NCBI GenBank assembly: GCA_008638375.1
Contig: CM018035.1
Location: 2,097,501 to 2,161,500 of the forward strand
Length of the DNA: 64,000 nt
Origin: Nyssa sinensis
Taxonomy: Eukaryota; Streptophyta; Magnoliopsida; Cornales; Nyssaceae
Reading direction: 5' to 3'
Position 1 is the stretch's first letter; every line of letters starts with the position of its first letter. The notes under the pieces were generated by a model, which was not told the DNA's origin, did not search any database, and worked only from the letters and a program-made list of their open reading frames with translations. Of this stretch, positions 1 to 12,965 are shown one piece after another. Position numbers and translations under genes: made by a program.

Positions 1-3000
1 TGCCTATTCTTCTTTGATTAATTTTTTCCTAGTTGCTGTTATAGAACTGTATTACACTTCCTAGAGTTGTTTTTATTGATCACATGATAAGAGTTTTGGG
101 CTCCTTTTGGCAGTCAATAAACAATTGGTTAAGTTTGCAGATATTGTTATTCCAATGCATTGCTGTAATATGAATTGGTGAATGATTAATCTTTAGCTAT
201 TTGCTTTGAAAGGCGCACTTCACTTTCTTGTGATCGGAGTCCAAGGGAGCAAGCACGTGCAGGCATTTCTTGGAGATACAAAGAGTGGTGACTAGACACA
301 TGGAAAGCACGTGTAAAGTTATCCATACAGCAGAAGAAAACCATGTTATAGATTGCATGGTCCAACTATGCTTTTTTGACCCTTCAAAATTCCAGCTCCA
401 ATTCCAATGCACGCGTTATGCAACCATTCCTGCCCTTTTGTTTTGCTAACCATGGCCACATTTGCTGGTTTCCTCTTATTTTCTTCTCTTTTTATCTCCT
501 TTTTGAAAGGAAGAGGGAATTACTTGTTTGGCAGAGAAGATACACGTGTAAATCATCATTCTTCGGGTATCATGCAACGTTTTACTAGTCACGTGCACTG
601 GTTAGTTCTGACATCTCTCAGTTATAACTGATTGATCTTACCACTCGTTTTGATGGTTTTACAAGACTATAATTGACTGAAATTAAGACTTAAAAATATT
701 GTAAGCTTTTCTTTGATATTAAAGTTTATACCACATCATTTTCAGATTCCATTCCTTTCCCATCACTCAAAACCATGATTTTAACAACTCACATTCTATC
801 TATTGAACTATCAATTAACACTCTTATCAATTGAACTTTGTCCACCAAGAAATATGAATCATCTTGCTTGGAGTAGTTGAAGCTTGGCCTTAATGTTGTT
901 GAGACATCAATTCATTTAATAATAATTAAGAGAGAGAGAGAGAGAGAGGGAGGGAGAGAGAGTCAATTTGTACGTTATATTGGATTCAACTGCAATCAGA
1001 ATTATCCGTAGTTTTGGGCCTAATGCCTTTTTGTCAACGGTGGGTATTGTCAGGTGACCAAACCTTGGGCTAAGGCAAGATGCCCAAATTTTTGGACGGA
1101 GACTGATATAATAACATGATAATGTATTTTTTTTAATAATATTTATATTTTTTAATAATATTTTATTATATAAAATATGATTCATATATTTTAATAAAAT
1201 ATAACAAAGTATTATTAAAGAATATATTGTCACGGATCATCTATAACTGAGTGACATTATAAAATATTAATTAAGGAGAACGTTAAAAGGAAACCGCAAT
1301 GTGTATGAGGTGTGTTTTTTATGTATGGTTTTTCATCCTATCGTTACAGGATATGTTTTTAAAGGGGGGACAAATGGAAGCATGCTCCCTTCCTAAAGTT
1401 TTGATATTGAATTTTTATTCTTGTTTTTATTAGAATATTTTAATAAAATGTGACTTAGTTTCTCTTCAAAAATTTTAATATTGTATTTTTTACTCCTAAT
1501 TTTATCAAAATATTTTAATAAAATAAGACTTGAGTTCAAGTTTTTGTTTTTATATATATTCATATAAATTTTTATAACTTTTAATATCTTTAATTTCATC
1601 CTATTTAATTAAAATTTTTAAATCCGTCAAAGCTTAAAATAGTTAGAAGTCAATGATCTAAGAATATTGTTTAGTAGTATATATTTATGTATATATAAAG
1701 TACACATATACTTATATATATATATATGTGTGTGTGTGTAAAATAGAATACTACAATCAATTATGAGTGTCATCCCTCACTATTTAATTAATACATATAT
1801 TATATATGTTAATACATACGTCAATGACCACTCACTATTACATGTACACGTGTTTATTAAAATATTTTTATAAAATAAGACTTGAGTTAAAAAATTTTAT
1901 ATATTCATATAAATTCTTATAAATTTTCATATCTTTAATTTCATCTTATTTAATTAAAATTTTTGATTTCATCACTATTAAAAGGTTAACATAGTTGGAA
2001 GTGAATGATGTAAGAATAATGTTTAGTAGTATATATTTATGTATATATAAAATACACATATACTTTTATATATATATATATATATACATGTGTGTGTAAA
2101 ATAGAATACTACAATCAATTATAATGTCAAATTTTTGTATTTGACATTAGCATTTCTCAAGTGAATAAATGCTCTAAGTTGATTGATGACCACTGATGAA
2201 CATAGCTCACACGTTTACACGACTGTCTGATCCACCTGAATCAAAAGAGTCAGTAGTAGTACTTCTTTACTAGTTAGATAACACGGGGCCCCACCTCCTG
2301 GATTTACCAACACCTGGTCCCCACCCTATTCACAACCCACATTATCTACATCTAAATGACTTAAATCAGTTAGATGAAATGATTAACATTTATCGGAGAT
2401 AAAACAAAAGAAAATCAGTTAAAAACTGTTTGATTATGTATAATAAAGATTAGTATAATGAATTGATAAGAAAAAGATGCATGATTCATATCCGAGGATC
2501 ACGTAAAAGATGGAAAGTAATCAAAATTAATTTTAATAAAAATATATATAATTAAAATAAATATTATAATGTATAGTCTAAAAAAAAAATTTAAATAAAA
2601 AAATAACACAATATGATTTATGTAATCAATCTCAAATTATTATAATAAGTCTTTACTGAATTGAGTTATATATCTTATTTTAATAATATTCTAATTCCAT
2701 AAATATTATTGTTTGTTTTTAATTCAATATCTTTATTTCATGTAAAGATTCGACATTTGTATTCAATCACAACGGTAAAATTTGTACGAGTTGATAAGAA
2801 TTCTTGCATTATATATCTCATTTTAGGTTAGATACTTAAATCGTGTCTCACCATTATATTTGGGAATGACAACTCGGACAAGGTGTATTTTTTTCAATTT
2901 TGGTTCTATTTATATTTTTCGTTCTCGATTTTAATTTGAGAATGAATCAACAATATATATTAAAGTGCATCTGTTAGGTAGTATGGATCTTGATAAATAC

Positions 3001-5530
3001 TAGGACACTAACTTCTCGACTGAATTAAATTTTTTCGAGTGTATTTTTAATATTTACATTATTTTTTTTATTGTCCTAATATTATATATGTATAGTTGAA
3101 GAGTCACATCTCTTGTAATCTGTAACTCATTCAGATTATAGTAAAATCACAGTAGTCGTAGACGTAACCTTATTATAAAGTGAATCATGTAAATTTTTAT
3201 ATTCTTATGTGTACATATAATTTTAAACTCGTTTTTTTATTTGTTTTTATTTTTTACCAATCATGATTAAATAATTATATTTTTAATAGTATAACATATA
3301 AGGATATGGTAAAAGTACATTAGCTTAAAATTATCTCATCACAAGGACAAGCCAGAATTGAGTCTCGTATCGTACATGCATACTTAAATATTATATCGAG
3401 GGATATGGATGACCATATGTAATTGTAGAGTGAGTCACCGGCAACCTATACGGGAGTGGAAATGAGATTTGAGAAGTGAAAGCTTTTTCCTTTTCTTTTT
3501 CTCTTCTTTACTTTGGCTTTTCGGGTCCGCAACCAAAAAGGCAAAAAGGAGGAGTGCAGTGGATAGCAGAAGAGAGTCTAATGTCTTTTTTAAAAGCTTC
3601 AATTTGAAATTGTCATATGATTATTTAATTTAAATTAAAATAGATTATAGTTTAGACAGAAGTTCTTTTTAAGTATTGTCCAAAATAAAATAGAGTCATT
3701 TAACTCATTTTTTATATTCATTTTTTAAGAATAAGAATACTGATGCAGCTAATTTGGACTCGTCATGGAATAATCCATCGCCGTGAACCTGAAAAGAGAA
3801 GATTTGTAAGAAAGCTCCCGGGAAAGGTTCCGGTGGTAACCTCTCCGATGGTTAAGTTAGTATTCTTTTTTGTGATCGAAAGTTTGGCTCTTTTTCCCCC
3901 CCCAAAATATTATAGGTGCTGATGCCCCCTTTTCATACTTACTTTTTCTTGTTTATAGTGTTGAGGAGGCGGTTTAACTTGTCTGACAAGCGGCGGACAT
4001 CCCTTTCATATAATTTATGGCGCCCTTTACACGTGTACGTGCAGGAATGGTTTTCCAAGCCTATAGCTCCTTTTGACAGGACTAGGGCTCACCGCCTGTC
4101 AGGGTATTGCAGTATAATCATGAGACTTTCGTCATTCTTTTTGTCGACTTATTCAATTGTTCCGAGATCGGTATACCGAGGTGTACCTCGGTATATTTTC
4201 CATAATATGTAAGAGAAACTAGCTTTTCGGAACGTGTTTAAGTTATCTGAGTTAAGCAGAATGTTTTTATGACGTATCAAATACGTAAATAGAGAGAAAT
4301 GGGTCATACCTCTCATTTCTCCTTCTCTTAGCTTATCTCCTACCAACACCAATAAATCCCTTCTCATTTCCTTCCTTTTTTTTCCTTCCTACCAAACATG
4401 TTGGCGTGATTTAAAATAAAATGGGAACCGGAAAAAAATCATATGATAAATGAAATAAAAATTAGAAAAAAAATTTATAAATTAATTTCTAAGCTGTACA
4501 AGATGGTACAGCATGAGATAACATTGATGAATATTCATAAGAGAAATCGGAGAAATTTACTTATAAAAAAAAATGAAAGAGAGAGTGCTAAGAGAAACAC
4601 TTCTTATTAATATTCTATTTATAATTAATTAGAGTTGAAAACTACAAATCATCCATTTCCCACTTCACACCTTTCCAATTGTTAAAATAAATCACTTGTT
4701 TATAAAAACAATCCCATCAAAAGTACATTTATTTACTTTAGAAGAGGGAATGTTTTATTTAATTTTTACCTCCACACTTTTATGCAGTTGAAATAACAAT
4801 TTCTTATTTTAATTGTTAAAAAATTAATGTTCATTTCTATGTTTCCATTCTCGACCTCAGTCACAATTTTTATGCTTTCATTTTATTTTAGAAATTGTAT
4901 TTTTATTATACAAGTGATATGATAAAGAATATTCTAGTTTTAAATATACGTACGCATTCTTGAATTTCAAACTTGATATTGTTATAAGATTATAATATTT
5001 TGCCACATCAAATGTAATCTCTGTTAGGAAAAAAAATAGAGCTGAATCAAATGTTACCAAGAAGAGAAAATGTTAAGTTAATGGAAGTCAAAGATGTACT
5101 TGGATTTCATTACTTTTTTCCTGTTTGGGAGAGCAGAAAAAGAGACCTAGAAAATATGCAGCACTTTCCCAGGCAGCTTCTATTATAGCTCAGCTCAGCC
5201 GGCATTTGAATTTGAGTCTTGGAGACGGACATCAGAATCGGAATCTAATTAATTTCTTTTTTCTTTTTAAAAATCGGGTCTGTTGAAGCGACGGTCCTGA
5301 TTGGTCAACCCATTTTGACAACTGCGATCATATACTTACGTGGGGTCCACATTTGTCAGAGAGACCAATCATCATTCATAGGCGTTATTTTCTCCAAATT
5401 TGTGTTGGAAACATGACACGTAGTACTCAGTGGGACCCACACTACGTGCCCAGTCCGTTATTGTTCCCCCAGTGGTTGGTTTTTGACATTGCTGCAAAGA
5501 AACCTGTTATTAACGGAAGACTAAAATTAA
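1..5530. other. AT-rich intergenic region, no gene recognised
   Basis: No open reading frame here resembles a known protein and none has plausible exon structure; the longest ones (for example 3916-4212) are low-complexity or chance frames. The stretch holds a GA microsatellite near 931-962, TA/TG microsatellites near 1710-1740 and 2060-2095, a diverged direct duplication (listed separately) and a short palindrome around the CCGAGG/CCTCGG pair at 4172-4195. The right end (about 5230-5600) is less AT-rich and is probably the promoter of the flippase gene. Confidence 0.6.
1507..2130. repeat. Diverged direct duplication of about 260 bp
   Basis: The segment at about 1507-1768 recurs at about 1858-2130. 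Both copies carry, in the same order, a TAATAAAATAAGACTTGAG-type start, TTTAATTTCATC, TATTTAATTAAAATTTTT, a TTTAGTAGTATATATTTATG block, a TA/TG microsatellite and AAAATAGAATACTACAATCAA. The copies differ by substitutions and small indels, so the duplication is not recent. Neither has coding potential. It may be the residue of a non-autonomous transposon, but I see no clear terminal repeats. Confidence 0.7.
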
Positions 5531-6660
5531 ATTTAAAATATATTATATATTATATATATAGATATAAATTGCAGCGAAAAATATAAATATAGAAAGAGAG
5601 ACCCCGTAAAATCCTGGCATTGGCTCGGACTTCGGACGGAGGGAGGGCTTCTTTGCCTAAACCCCTCTCTCCTCTCCTCTCTCCTCATTCTCTCCCTAAC
5701 CTCCTCCTCCTTTCTCTCTCATTGCGATCTCTCCAACTTCAAAGCTCTCTTTCTTTGATCTCTTTATTCCCTGAACGTGTTTGCTCCATATTCCTTCAAC
5801 ACGGAGGACGCTCGCGTTTCCAGGTACCCTGTCTCATTTTATCTTTTCTCATTATACATATATATATATATATATGCGAGTACGTACGTATTTGGCAGGA
5901 TTTGGGATTTTAGTAGTTTTTTAAATAATTTTTTGGTTTAATTTATAACATTTAGTAAATTTGATACGAGGAATCTGCATCTTGCATTATATAATTTCTT
6001 TAATTTGTTAAAGATCCTTTATTTACGGTTTTAGCTCGTAATCTTGTGGTTTTCTTCTTCTTCTTCCTCTTCTCAAGTTTTTAGTTTGTTATTATTGGAG
6101 GGTTTTGACAACTCTGAATCTGTGAATTAGATGATTATATACAGTTGGATATGGGTTTTCAGTTGTCAATTCTGATTCTTTTTTCTTTTGGTTAATCCCG
6201 TTTTCAACATTTTTGGATAGTAAAAAATTATAATCGTTAAAGTTTGAATTTGAAATTGGGTGTGGTAATTCTTGGGATTTAATATAGCTATAATTGACTA
6301 AAGTTCTATTTAAATATTCAAATATCATGTGTGGCTATTTGTAAGGGGTTTGAAAGGAAAGTTGATTGTTTAGTCATGGGTGTTAATGCTGAATTCTTTT
6401 TAAGAACTTCTTGTCATTACAATGCAGGAAGTTTGATTTGTATAATTGTTTTTGACATCTTCTCAGGTTATGCTTTGCATTAACTTGTCAAATCTGTGTT
6501 CTGGCTTAATTTTCCTCGGGGTTTGCTGAATACAATTTTAGAGGAGCATATTGTGCATAACAAGTTCCTTCAATCATTGTGGTGAAGGAGAGATTTTGGG
6601 GTTTTTTTCTTCGAGGTCTTTGTGTGGTAATACAATTATAATTGAGCTGAAACCTGAAAA
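5530..6660 (+). promoter_or_regulatory. Promoter/5' leader of flippase gene, with leader intron
   Basis: TATA-like sequence lies at about 5535-5590, just before a CT-rich segment (5655-5820) typical of plant 5' untranslated leaders. A splice donor (TTTCCAG|GTACCC) sits at 5823/5824. The leader intron probably ends at 6466 (polypyrimidine stretch then TTCTCAG); 6427 (AATGCAG) is an alternative acceptor. The coding start follows at 6661. The transcription start, near 5600-5650, is inferred. Confidence 0.55.
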
Positions 6661-9600
6661 ATGGCACGGGGCAGGATAAGGGCAAAGCTCCGCCGGAGTA
6701 GTCTGTACACTTTCAGTTGTATTCGGCCAAATGATGCTGAAAAGGAAGTGGTGCCACATCAATTTGAAGGCCCCGGATTTTCGCGAATGGTATACTGCAA
6801 CGAACCTTGTCTCCATGGAAAGAAACCTCTTAAATACTGCTCCAATTATATATCAACCACAAAGTACAATATCATCACATTCCTTCCCAAGGCCATCTTT
6901 GAACAATTCCGACGTGTTGCCAACTTGTACTTCCTCCTGGCTGCTATTCTGTCACTCACATCCATCGCTCCATTCTCAGCTGTTAGTATGATTGCTCCTC
7001 TGGCCTTTGTGGTTGGGCTTAGTATGGCAAAGGAAGCTTTGGAAGATTGGTGTAGATTTATTCAGGACATGAAGGTTAATATGCGAAAGGCTAGTGTCCA
7101 TAGAGGCAATGGTGTATTTGGTAATAAACCATGGATGAAGATTCGTGTTGGAGATGTGTTGAAAGTGAAGAAGGATAAATTTTTTCCTGCAGATTTGCTT
7201 CTTTTGTCATCAAGTTATGAGGATGGGATTTGTTATGTGGAGACTATGAACTTAGATGGAGAGACGAACTTGAAGGTGAAGAGAGCTTTGGAGGTAACCT
7301 TACCCTTTGATGATGACGTGACTTTCAAGGATTTCAAGGGAACAATTAGATGTGAAGACCCCAATCCCAATCTTTATAATTTTGTGGGTAATATTGAGTA
7401 TGATCGTCAGGTTTACCCTCTTGATCCTAGTCAGATTCTTCTCAGAGATTCAAAGCTTAGGAATACGGCTTACATCTATGGAGTGGTTATATTCACTGGT
7501 CATGACAGCAAAGTCATGCAGAATGCAACAGAGTCTCCTTCAAAGAGAAGCAGGATCGAAAAGCAGACTGATAAAATCATTTACATCCTTTTCTCCCTCC
7601 TTGTGTTGATCTCATTGATCAGCTCCACGGGCTTTGCTGTGAAGTCAAAGTTCCAGGTGCCTGATTGGTGGTACTTGAAACCCCAGAATCCTTCAACATT
7701 TTTTAATCCGGAGCAAGCTGCCTTAACAGGCTTTTTCCATCTGGTCACTGCTCTTATTCTCTATGGATATTTAATACCCATCTCGCTCTATGTTTCAATT
7801 GAAGTTGTGAAGGTTCTGCAAGCAATGTTCATTAACCAGGACATTCATATGTATGATGAAGAGACTGGCACTCCAGCTGACGCTCGGACATCAAATTTAA
7901 ATGAGGAGTTGGGCCAGGTAGACACAATCCTCTCTGACAAAACTGGCACTTTAACTTGCAACCAGATGGACTTTCTTAAATGTTCTATTGGTGGTACTGC
8001 ATATGGCATGCGTTCTAGTGAAGTCGAACTTGCTGCTGCAAAGCAAATGGCTATGGACCTTGGTCGGCAGGATTCTGAGCTTTCAATCAATCCTATCCAT
8101 AAAAATGGTTCACAGGGTTCATGGGAGAACATAGGAAGTGGTTTTGGGGCATCAGAAATCGAATTGGAGACTGTAATTACTTCTAAAGATGAAAAGGGTC
8201 AGAAGTCTAAGATAAAGGGGTTTGGTTTTGAGGACAGCCGCCTCATGAATGGAAATTGGTTAAAAGAGCCTAATTCAGATGTCATTTTGTTATTTTTCCG
8301 GATACTTGCACTTTGTCACACTGCAATTCCTGAGCTAAATGAGGAGACGGGCAGCTTTACTTATGAAGCGGAATCACCAGATGAAGGGGCTTTTCTTGTT
8401 GCCGCAAGAGAATTTGGGTTTGAGTTTTGTAAAAGAACTCAAAGCAGTGTATTTGTTCGTGAAAGATATCCTTCATCTGAAAAGCCAATTGAAAGGTCAG
8501 GGTCATAAGGCCATGAATGGATAATGCTTTTTTAGTTGGGATTTTTATTGATATACTTTGGATTTGTGGTGTCTTAGAATCTTATTTGTCGTCTGGAAAC
8601 TTTTCAGGGAGTTCAAAATTCTCAATTTGTTGGATTTCACTAGCAAAAGGAAGCGAATGTCTGCCATTGTCCGGGACGAGGATGGAGAGATTCTTCTCTT
8701 GTGCAAGGGTGCCGACAGGTTTGCCATACGTCATTCTTTTGTATTTTCTTTAATTTCCTTCAGCTACTCACAACTGTATAATGAAGTAGAATTAATCTGT
8801 GTAGAAGCTTCAGTTGGCTTCCACATGGTTTTGAGGGAGCGTGTAAACCTGTATCTCTAGTATATTTCTTAAAGTTTACTGGTTTTAGCAATCAGACATA
8901 GAGTGCAGATAAAATTTGAAGCTCTATAAATTTCTTATTGGCTCTTCTAGTTAATCTCTTTTGTCTAGTGTCTAGAATGTATTTTGTTTTGATATCCAAT
9001 GCATTGTTCCTTTGCTGACTATGCAGCATAATCTTTGATCGTTTGTCAAAGAATGGAAGAATGTTTGAGGAACCTACCACAAAGCACCTGAATGAGTATG
9101 GGGAAGCTGGATTACGTACGTTGACACTTGCTTACAGAAAGCTCGAAGAGGGTGAGTATTCTGCTTGGAACAACGAGTTTTTCAAAGCAAAGACTTCCAT
9201 TGGCGGTGATAGGGAGGCATTGCTTGAACGGGTATCTGATATGATAGAAAGGGATCTGACTCTTGTCGGTGCAACTGCTGTGGAGGACAAACTGCAGAAA
9301 GGGGTGTGTTATCATTTTCTAGGAGCCATACTTATATATTATCCTTTTGGTTCTCTCCAACTTAGTTATTTTAACTGTTCTTTCTAGGTGCCTCAATGCA
9401 TAGATAAACTGGCACAAGCTGGTCTCAAGATCTGGGTTCTGACTGGTGATAAAATGGAAACTGCAATTAATATAGGGTCTGTCACGAACCGAAGGCTCTG
9501 AGTAATGTGTAGTCACCGTGTGACTGGATTTTGCATCTAAAAATGGTCCAATAACTGAAATGAAATTCTTTTTGTATGGTGCAGATTTTCTTGTAGTCTG

Positions 9601-12223
9601 CTTCGACAGGGCATGAAGCAGATTTGTATAGCAATGAATGCAGATGCCTCAGAACAAGATTCCAAAGAGGTACATGTTTTTTAGAAAATTTTCTGTAGCC
9701 TTTTTACAGGGAATTTATTTCATTTCATGTTAGAATTTGTTGCTGTTTGTTACTGATCAGGCTGTGAAGGAGAACATTTTGTTGCAAATCACCAATGCCT
9801 CTCAAATGATTAAGCTTGAAAAGGATCCTCATGCTGCATTTGCCTTAATTATTGATGGGAAAACTCTAACTTATGCTTTAGAGGATGATATGAAGCATCA
9901 ATTCCTAAATTTGGCTGTTGATTGTGCATCTGTCATATGCTGTCGTGTCTCTCCTAAGCAAAAGGCCCTGGTACAATTTTTCCCTCTTACTTTGTCTACC
10001 AAACATGTGTTCTGCTATTCAATTTTCAAAGTTAGTAGTATTCATATAAGTAGAAATAGTTGTATGTCTTATTTTTTGAGTTTATATTTATTTTGTTTTA
10101 TTTAAAAAAAAATTATTTGAGCACCAGGTAACAAGATTAGTAAAAGAAGGAACTGGAAAAACTACCTTAGCAATTGGTGATGGTGCAAACGATGTTGGAA
10201 TGATTCAAGAAGCAGACATTGGTGTTGGTATCAGTGGGGTGGAAGGAATGCAGGTTGGTAACACATCTAACAGTCTCTGATTGCCTTATGCACCTATAAA
10301 GTTTTGGTACAAATGTCTATGATTCTAACATGTTTGTATTTTTGGAACATCCTTGTGCACAACAAATCTCCATACATAACATTATTATTGGTGATTCCCC
10401 AAACTCTTGGGTTGGCAAGCTTATTTTAGAAAATAGTGTGAAAAGGAAATGTTGGGCAGTTTACTAGCTCTACAGTTGCTTTTCAGGTGTGAACTCAACC
10501 TGGATTTTGGACATGAATTTTTGTCTGAACCCAGCCGCATACACAAATATCATGGGAACCATCCTTGTCAACCTGCTTTTGTGACTTTTTCACCTTTTGT
10601 GTGTTTTTTTTCCCTCTCTTTTTCTTGTTTAATTGCTTTACTCACCTTTTTCTGGAGGGTTGGACTGAGGCTTTTGGTTAGCCGATATCCACTTTATACA
10701 GCTGTATTTTCCAGTTTTGTGGATCCTTTCGTGTCATGATGTAGAGTGGATCAATTCTAAATCCATGTTCAGAAATTTTGTGCATTGTTCAATGCCACTT
10801 GGTCGAAAAACTTCATCCTATTACAGAAAGTCTGATTAATTTTTTGGGCGGTGTACAACAGATTGAACTGTGGTCCAGTTAACTTGTTCTGGTTAACGTT
10901 TTCTTTTGTCAAGCCTTGAGTAGCCAAGGGAAAGTGTATTTTCTCTTCTTTAACACATATTACTTCGGGATGTTAAAGTCAGGCTTACAAAATTCTCAGC
11001 TTTTTGCAGGCTGTGATGGCTAGTGACTTTGCTATTGCACAGTTTCGGTTTCTGGAGAGACTTCTGGTTGTCCATGGACACTGGTGCTATAAGAGAATTG
11101 CTCAGATGGTAAGAACTAAGAAATTATAGTGCTGACCTTCTATATTGACTATTTTAGCATGTTTGTGTGCATGCACACAAAAACCGTGCGTGTTACAGAT
11201 TTGTAACTTTGTGCTGGTGTTCCTCACCACTAACTCATCTTCATTTGAACTGCTCAACATTCAGATTTGCTATTTCTTCTATAAGAATATAGCTTTTGGC
11301 CTCACACTTTTCTACTTCGAGGCATTTGCATCATTTTCTGGGCAATCGATTTATGATGATTGGTACATGCTGCTATTCAATGTCATTCTTACGTCATTGC
11401 CTGTCATATCGCTTGGAGTTTTTGAGCAAGATGTTCCTTCTGAGATCTGCTTACAGGCTAGTCTAATAATGGCACCTTCATCTGGAATTTCATTTTATGT
11501 TAATTCATTGATGCTTTTTCACACTTAACGTATAACTAATACATTTTGCAGTTTCCAGCACTGTATCAGCAAGGACCAAGAAACTTGTTCTTTGACTGGT
11601 ATAGGATATTTGGGTGGATGGGGAATGGTCTCTATTCCTCCCTTATCATTTTCTTCCTTAACATCATCATCTTTTATAACCAAGCCTTCCGTGCCGGAGG
11701 CCAGACTGCTGACATGTCTGCTGTTGGTACCACCATGTTCACTTGCATCATCTGGGCTGTCAACTGCCAGATTGCCCTCACAATGAGTCACTTCACATGG
11801 ATACAACACCTTTTTGTCTGGGGCAGCATCACCACTTGGTACCTTTTTCTGTTTCTCTACGGCATGATGTCTCCACTTTATTCTGGGAATGCATATCAAA
11901 TCCTTGTCGAAGCTCTTGCTCCTGCCCCAATTTACTGGTCTACCACCCTCTTAGTTACAATTGTCTGTAATCTCCCCTACCTGGCTCACATATCTTTTCA
12001 AAGATCTTTCAATCCAATGGATCATCATATCATCCAAGAAATCAAGTACTACAAGAAAGATGTGGAGGATAGACACATGTGGACTAGAGAGCGGTCCAAA
12101 GCAAGACAAAAGACCAAGATCGGATTCACGGCAAGGGTGGATGCAAAGATCAGGCAGTTGAGAGGGAAGATGCAGAAGAAGCACTCGACAATAGCCCCGC
12201 CCGCTGCAATGTCCCCATCATAA
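6661..12223 (+). CDS. ALA6: Phospholipid-transporting P4-type ATPase (flippase), ALA4-7 clade
   Basis: Ten coding exons: 6661-8495, 8608-8718, 9027-9303, 9388-9476, 9585-9669, 9761-9970, 10128-10253, 11010-11108, 11265-11456, 11552-12223. All junctions are GT-AG and the phase is continuous, giving 1231 aa, normal for this clade. P4-ATPases move phospholipids to the cytosolic leaflet of plasma, Golgi or endosomal membranes, usually with an ALIS (CDC50) beta subunit. Visible motifs: N-terminal [11 protein letters not shown] and GPGFSR typical of ALA4-7; first membrane pair around residues 86-125; actuator DGET at 199-202; PISL of the fourth membrane segment at 373-376; phosphorylation motif DKTGTLT with D426; KGAD of the nucleotide domain; hinge GDGAND at 886-891. 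The last two exons encode the C-terminal membrane segments and a basic tail. Catalytic motifs are intact, so it should be functional. The exact paralogue (ALA4, 5, 6 or 7) is not resolved. Confidence 0.95.
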
Positions 12224-12480
12224 CACTGCCCTTGCTTTTCCAGTTTTTATACTTTTTTTTAGGGTTGTTGACCATTTGCAATTTTATTTTATGCCCCTTG
12301 CCAATTCATTTCTTGGCATTTTTTAACCTGATATAGTCGGTGGGGGGTCCATTGTTTACACACCAGAGCATTGAAGCTGTTGTATGTACAATATTTACAA
12401 GGTTCAATTATAGTTTGTGAACATAGTCAATATCTATATGTATATCCTGGTCCTGGATCAATATAAGCATAAATCTTTTT
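12224..12480 (+). other. 3' untranslated region of flippase gene
   Basis: AT-rich, T-rich sequence directly after the stop codon. AATATAAGC and GCATAAATC near 12458-12476 are plausible degenerate polyadenylation elements. No coding potential. The end of the transcript is inferred. Confidence 0.45.
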
Positions 12481-12670
12481 GACTCAGAAAGCAGTTATCA
12501 ACTTGCATTTTGCCGCAGATGTGCAATGGAGACGATTTATCTTTTCTTTTCTCTTCTTTTCTTTTCAATAGAGGCTCCATTTTGAAACTATTTCCAGTAA
12601 GCAAGAAAAAGTGATGCCAAGTTTGCAAAGCATTCCAGATAAGATAATCTTTTTTATATTTTTAAAAAGC

Positions 12671-12965
12671 AGAGTATAGTCAGAAACAGATTCACAGTTG
12701 GGAATAACTTGCTTGCAATAGAATCATTACAGTACATAAACTTGATTTAAATACAGAAACGGAACCGTATAACAAAATCTTTACAGTAAAACATAAATCA
12801 TTTCATGTTTTCAGAAACGGAGTTCAGTCAGAAACAAATTCACAATTCAGAATAACTTGCTTGCAAAGAATTGTTACGGAACAAAAATTTACTTTAAATA
12901 CAGAAACAGAACAGTATAACCGAATCTTTATGGAACAGAAACTTGCTTCAAATAGCACTTTAGTG
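12671..12965. repeat. Two-unit imperfect tandem repeat, period about 148 bp
   Basis: AGTCAGAAACA recurs at about 12679 and 12827. It is followed in both units by ATTCACA, GAATAACTTGCTTGCAA, TTTAAATACAGAAAC and CGTATAAC/CAGTATAAC blocks. The units differ at many positions. No coding potential and no terminal inverted repeat that I can see. Confidence 0.7.

Noticed and set aside
4172..4195. Palindrome around CCGAGG/CCTCGG
   Set aside because: Short, imperfect and isolated; no neighbouring element or gene gives it meaning.
3916..4212. 98-codon frame in the left intergenic region
   Set aside because: No domain, no splice or promoter context, and composition like the surrounding spacer.
11525..11899. 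Antisense 124-codon frame
   Set aside because: Fully antisense to the last flippase exon, with no recognisable domain.
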